A stretch of DNA of 64,000 bases from assembly GCA_007922225.1 (NCBI GenBank), contig ML679961.1:9791433-9855432 (forward strand). Reading direction: 5' to 3'. The DNA is from Emydura subglobosa (Eukaryota; Chordata; Testudines; Chelidae). This document shows, piece after piece, positions 59,733 through 64,000 of the stretch (positions are counted from its first letter, which is position 1; every line of letters begins with the position of its first letter). The notes under the pieces are model-generated. The model saw only the letters and a list, made by a program, of their open reading frames with translations. It ran no database searches and had not been told where the DNA came from. Position numbers and translations under genes: made by a program.

Positions 59733-60239
59733 GTGAGAAAATACTATAAAATATTTCTTAGCTCAAATTTCATTAAGTGGATATCATGTAAATAGGCAGA
59801 CAGTTGAGGACCACAACCAATATTCCCTCCCTAACGCTAGTAAAGGGGTAGCTTTTCTAATAAAAAAGTAGGAATTTTAAAGGGTAGAGATCTTTTAATT
59901 TCCTTAAAAGAAAAGAAGAAATTACTCAACGGGGTCTTGTTTTAGACTTAAAAGATACCTCGCTTTAGGCAGAAGTCATTAGAAAGTTCTCAACTTTCAA
60001 TTACCCCAAGGCTTCTATTCACCCTTTCTTAAAATACTTTGTCTCAAGGGGATATGGAACGAAACTGAAAAGCAACACATTTCAAACTCAGATGGGACTC
60101 ATTTTTGTTTTACACAACACAAGCCTGTGGTATTTGTTATCACCCAATGATATTGAGCCTGAGTGGGTTGGTTAGGGTTTAGTTCAGTTACGATGTTGGG
60201 GACATCCACAGTTTAAGGAAAACAAACCCTCATGTTTCA

Positions 60240-60920
60240 GAGAATAAGCTGATCACTAACCTGTCCAGGCCTCATCCCTTTACACCATGATTACTGTAAC
60301 TTTTTTTTTTCTCTGGATTTGACAAGTGCATTCTTGCCCTGCTCATACCCATTCAAAATGCTTCTGCAAAGATCATATTTCTAGCCCACGCTTTGCCCAT
60401 GTCACCCATCTCTTTGGCTCTCCCTTTGTTTTTGCTATCACATCAGACCTAAGCTGCTTGTCTTCATTTTCCAGGCCCTTCACGGAGTATCCCCACCCTA
60501 TCATCTCACATTCGGACTGAGATGTCCACTCCTGCCTCTAAATCAGCCGATTATACCAGCCTCTGTCACCCACTTGTTACATTTTCAACCAAGCACATTT
60601 GTGCTTTCTCCCTGCTGCCCCCTCACACTTGGGAGAAGCTTCCTGTAAACATCTGCAACATTATATTCTCCTCCTTCAAAACCCTCCCTAAAATTCTCCT
60701 TAGCTGTGAAGCCTTCGGAAAGCTTGACAACACTTACCCTGTTGGTGCACTGAGAGAGACCACGGCTGATCATGCTGACCAATATTGTCTTGTCGTTTCC
60801 TGGGACATCCCCATTTGTTTCTCACCATCTGCCTCTTGTTCTGTGTTTGTACAGTGCTTAGTGAAGTGGTTCATGACTGGGGCTCCTCGCTGCTACAGTA
60901 ATACAAATTATTAATAATAA
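60240..60920 (+). pseudogene. L2-like LINE, C-terminal coding part and 3' tail
   Basis: The text from about 60310 encodes, with frameshifts, the C-terminal end of a LINE reverse transcriptase of the L2/CR1 group (DLTSAFLPCSYPFKMLLQRS-like text, later TKHICAFSLLPPHTWEKLPV at about 60588-60647). It continues through CTGTGTTTGTACAGTGCTTA to the AATTATTAATAATAA tail at about 60905-60920. The 130-codon open frame at 60522-60914 is part of it and not an exon of KTN1. Confidence 0.65.
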
Positions 60921-61399
60921 AAATAGCTGCTTCATGAGAACTTCCCCTCAGGTAGCTTATTGCATAGTTGTGGGAAATGGAATTTCTTGCATGTGTCTCT
61001 GGTGTGTATGGGACTAGTCACTGTCTGACAGGTACTGATCCTATATGGCATTTTCTTTCTTCAGTCTGTTTCAGCCAAAGTGCTGACGTTTTTTGGACTG
61101 CAGACCTTGCCTATGCAGAGGAAAATCGACCAAAAACTCAAATCATTTCCAGCACCAGCTCAGCTGAACTGGCATGAAAACAAGTAATGTAGACAAGCGT
61201 CCAACCGCCAAGCAGTTTTGATCCCTGTTTGGATTAGACTTTGTTTTTCAGCCAGTTTCACTAAAACAGCGGGGGGAAATGAGCTTGTGTGTAGTATGGC
61301 TTCCACCTGGTTCAGCTCAACGTCTCTTAGATTTAGGATGGAGGTAATGGTAAACTTCCTGGAGTGGACATGACTATGTACGGGATGATGACTTATGAT

Positions 61400-61650
61400 T
61401 CAGAGGCAGTATAGGGCACTCGCCAAGGTGTCAGAGCTGGTTTCTCTTGCCAGCGCTGATCTGCCAGGTGACCACGGGCAAGTCACTCCACCTTTCTCTG
61501 CCCGTTTCCCCTCTCACTGTGTCTTGTCCACTTGGACTGTGAGCTCTTTGGCAAGGACTCTTTCCTGCAGTGTGTTTATATGCTTCCTTGCACTGTGGGG
61601 TCCCAGTATCACTCAGCATGTCTAGACATTACTGTAATAATACAAATAAT
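61400..61650 (+). repeat. CORE-SINE-like element with L2-like tail
   Basis: CCAGGTGACCACGGGCAAGT and CACTCCACCTTTCTCTGCCC match the core part seen in 21200-21413. GGACTGTGAGCTCTTTGGCA and the end TAATAATACAAATAAT match the L2-like tail at 60850-60920. This shared tail is how such SINEs borrow LINE machinery. Confidence 0.65.
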
Positions 61651-62256
61651 GTGTGAGCTTACTGTTGCAAAATACTAGATTTCTTAGTGAAATTAACGTC
61701 AGTCTGCAAGTATGCTAACCCTGACCACTGTCCGTAGTGTATTCTGCTTAAACAGTTTAGTCTGCTTATGGGAATAACTTGCTGGGGGTATAGGATGTAA
61801 AATAGGTCAATACTTCACAAAGATAATAGTCATTTTTTCTCCATCTTAAACTTCATGAATGCTGAATGCTCCTTGTCTGAAATGGCTGTTGCAGCCGTAG
61901 GTAGTCAAGCCTCATAAAAGTTACATGTGGCTGTTTCATTAAAGTTGGCATATGAGTCTGTTTAATTCATCTGCTGGTCAAGTGCCGACAGGCGATACTG
62001 GCAAATGTAAATAATTAAGTTATTAAATCATTGTTTTAGAGATACTCAATTGCTTAGTTAATTGAAGAGCTGTACTGAGTTATTCATCTGTGGCAAATAA
62101 TAGAAATGGGGATATGTGAAACTCTAGCTGATGAAGTTTATAAAGGGGACCAGATATGTTTTTCACCCACCTCTTTCTAGCATGATATGCTTCTCTTTTG
62201 ATGCTAAAGGTAACTATTAAATAGCATTAACCCATTCCATGGAACTCTAGTTGCAG

Positions 62257-62427
62257 CTTTGGTGGATGAGCCTCTTATTCATGCAACTACGTACATTCCT
62301 TTGATGGATAACTCTGATCTGAACCCTTTGGTGGAAAAGAGAGAAGTGGCTGATATGGCAAAGCAAGACATAACGGAGGGGATCCAGAAAAGTGGTGCTA
62401 AGAAACCGAAGAATGAAACTGATAAAG
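62257..62427 (+). CDS. KTN1: KTN1 exon 4
   Basis: The exon completes the split codon as GCT and reads ALVDEPLIHATTYIPLMDN, followed by KREVADMAKQD, GIQKSGAKKPKNETDK, and ends with one base of the next codon at 62427, before GTAATA. The VDEPLIHATTYIPLMDN block is strongly conserved in kinectins. The acceptor is TTGCAG ending at 62256. A second AG lies six bases earlier (CTCTAG, 62250), in the same frame, and would add two residues (VAA instead of A). The length of the known proteins favours the downstream site. Phase 1 at both ends. Confidence 0.93.
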
Positions 62428-64000
62428 GTAATATTACAAAGAGACCATATAATTAATGCAACTTCCAGATACAGTGGATGTTGTAAATTAATCTGTAGAG
62501 CAGAAGAGTTTAACTCCATCTTGAGAATGTCACTATAGATTGTTAAAAATTATTCAAATAGGAAAGCAGATGTTGATCCTCCTAATCCTGGAAAAAACCC
62601 TTTTTTGTTCTCTAGAAATCCCCAGTCTTTTGGGTTTTTTTGTGTCTGCAGCACCCTGAAATGTGACCTTCAAATGTGTGAGTGGTGCAAGAGGAGGCTG
62701 CTGGGAACCTGAGAGTGAGGTGGTGACCCCTTAATCAAGCCCTCCAAGGATCAGTCTCTTGATGTCCTTATAAACATTACCTAATTAATGACTTGGCAGA
62801 GAGCTGTTTGGCACTTTGATTTCTATATGCAGTAACGTTTTAAATATAGAATTGAAGGGATCCTGGTGACTTTCAGGGGACTTGCACTGGAGTCCCAGCA
62901 TTGTACTGTTACACTGCTTTCCTTTTTCCCTGTATTTGTAGTCCAGATGGCTGTTCAATACCACAGTGAGGCTAAAAACTTGTCAGTCACACCCATCCCT
63001 TCTTGTTTACTCCATAATCTGTAACCTTCTGTAGTGGAACATAATTCAAATGTGGCTAATTCTTCTGTCATCTGGGATTTGTCCACCTACTTTAGAAACA
63101 TTCCCCTATTTCAGTTATAAGCTTCTTGGGCACAGGGGTAAGGTTTTCCTGTATTGCAGAGCACTAAGCACATGTTGCTTTGAGCCAAGGTTTTCTCTTC
63201 CTGTGTCATCTTAACCTACTTGACTCTTGCCAGTCAGGGATTTTGGCGTATCGCTCCATGATGACTGCATTAGTGACGGTTTCAATCTAGTTATTTCTCG
63301 ATACGCAAGCCTGTGGTCAAAGCTAATACGGATTTATCTGCTGAATAGAGCAGATAATTAACTATAGTTGCTCAACATCTTTCCCTGGTCTGTGGTTTCA
63401 GGGTTCTATCATTTATTGGCTTGTTCTCTTGCTGGGTAATCTTTAGAGTGCTGGAAAAACTGATTTGTTTTGCCACCTGTGTTTCTACCACTTTTGCGTT
63501 AGTAAATGGGAGTAGGTTTTGATTTGACTTGTATCTCAGTACCCATGTCAAATCTTAAATGGGGAGTGGGTTTGGATCTCTTACTGGTCTTTTTTATATC
63601 TTTTTTCCTTTCAAATAAATTACCTCTCACAAATTTCTCCACTGACATTCATTCTTATGCTAATTGATGTTTGGTAGATATAGTGGATATGTCAGAGCTT
63701 TGTTAAATTTTACTAAAATAACTCAGTGCACTATATTTTTCTGTACTGTTGCTACCATTCTTATAACAAAGATAAGCAAACTGGATTTGACTAGTCTCTC
63801 TATCCACATTAAATCAGTCTTTTTCCTACTGCTAGATGCCTTCTGTAATTTAATCTAGGAATGAATCAGTTATTTTACACTGCAGTTGCTGTGCTATTCT
63901 TGAAAACTTCCATTTCTCTTGTTCAGAATCATGCTGCTTGATGAATTCAGTAACCTTGCTATTTGCACATCACTCTTACTTACAAAATCATACAAATTGC
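62428..64000 (+). other. KTN1: KTN1 intron 4, runs off the window
   Basis: Starts GTAATATTAC. No further kinectin exon (the coiled-coil part begins with the next one) is found up to the right edge. AT-rich, no recognised element. Confidence 0.75.

Larger units (their letters stand above)
59733..62256 (+). other. KTN1: KTN1 intron 3
   Basis: 2524 bases. Holds the L2-like LINE remnant at 60240-60920 and a SINE at 61400-61650; no other coding signal. Confidence 0.85.

Noticed and set aside
60522..60914. 130-codon frame as an extra KTN1 exon
   Set aside because: It is an L2-like LINE remnant with the typical 3' tail, and has no splice sites that fit phase 1.

Overview
This window looks like nuclear DNA from a reptile, most likely a turtle. 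The evidence is the mix of transposons: CR1 LINEs with their typical 3' ends, Penelope-like elements with GIY-YIG reading frames, a DIRS-type tyrosine-recombinase retrotransposon, a large Harbinger element with its small derivatives, several hAT-derived MITEs, CORE-SINE-like elements and LTR remnants. The assignment rests on remembered family features, not on a search.

One host gene is supported: the 5' part of KTN1 (kinectin) on the + strand. A CpG island at about 21.8-23.1 kb carries the putative promoter and a non-coding first exon with a donor after 22638. Coding starts in exon 2 at 57326. Exon 3 is 59595-59732 and exon 4 is 62257-62427. All three coding junctions are phase 1, and the spliced reading frame follows kinectin without a gap. 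It covers about the first 277 residues: membrane anchor, basic stretch and low-complexity linker. The coiled-coil region lies beyond the right edge. Intron 1 would be about 34.6 kb.

Region 1-21.8 kb lies upstream of KTN1. No host gene was found there. It is filled with repeats: hAT and Harbinger MITEs, a Penelope fragment (4.7-5.6 kb), an LTR (9.1-9.9 kb), a Penelope copy with inverted arms and a 12-bp target duplication (13.19-14.66 kb), and a near full-length Harbinger element with TTA duplications (15.59-20.08 kb). The Harbinger element holds a broken transposase, a broken Myb/SANT-like gene, an antisense LTR and a fold-back Penelope derivative.

Region 22.6-57.3 kb is intron 1. It holds a four-level nest of elements (30.3-31.5 kb), a SINE split by a MITE (44.9-45.4 kb), a CR1 remnant with endonuclease and reverse transcriptase parts (46.4-48.9 kb) and a DIRS remnant that has lost its reverse transcriptase region (50.4-52.7 kb). 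Region 57.3-64 kb holds the coding exons with short introns and a few old LINE and SINE pieces.

No prokaryote-style operon, CRISPR array or new defence-like system is present. The points most worth a second look are the paired splice acceptors of KTN1 exon 4, the poly-T at the start of exon 2, the GC-rich minisatellite beside the promoter, the fold-back Penelope copies, and the Harbinger transposase whose third catalytic acid appears to be glycine.
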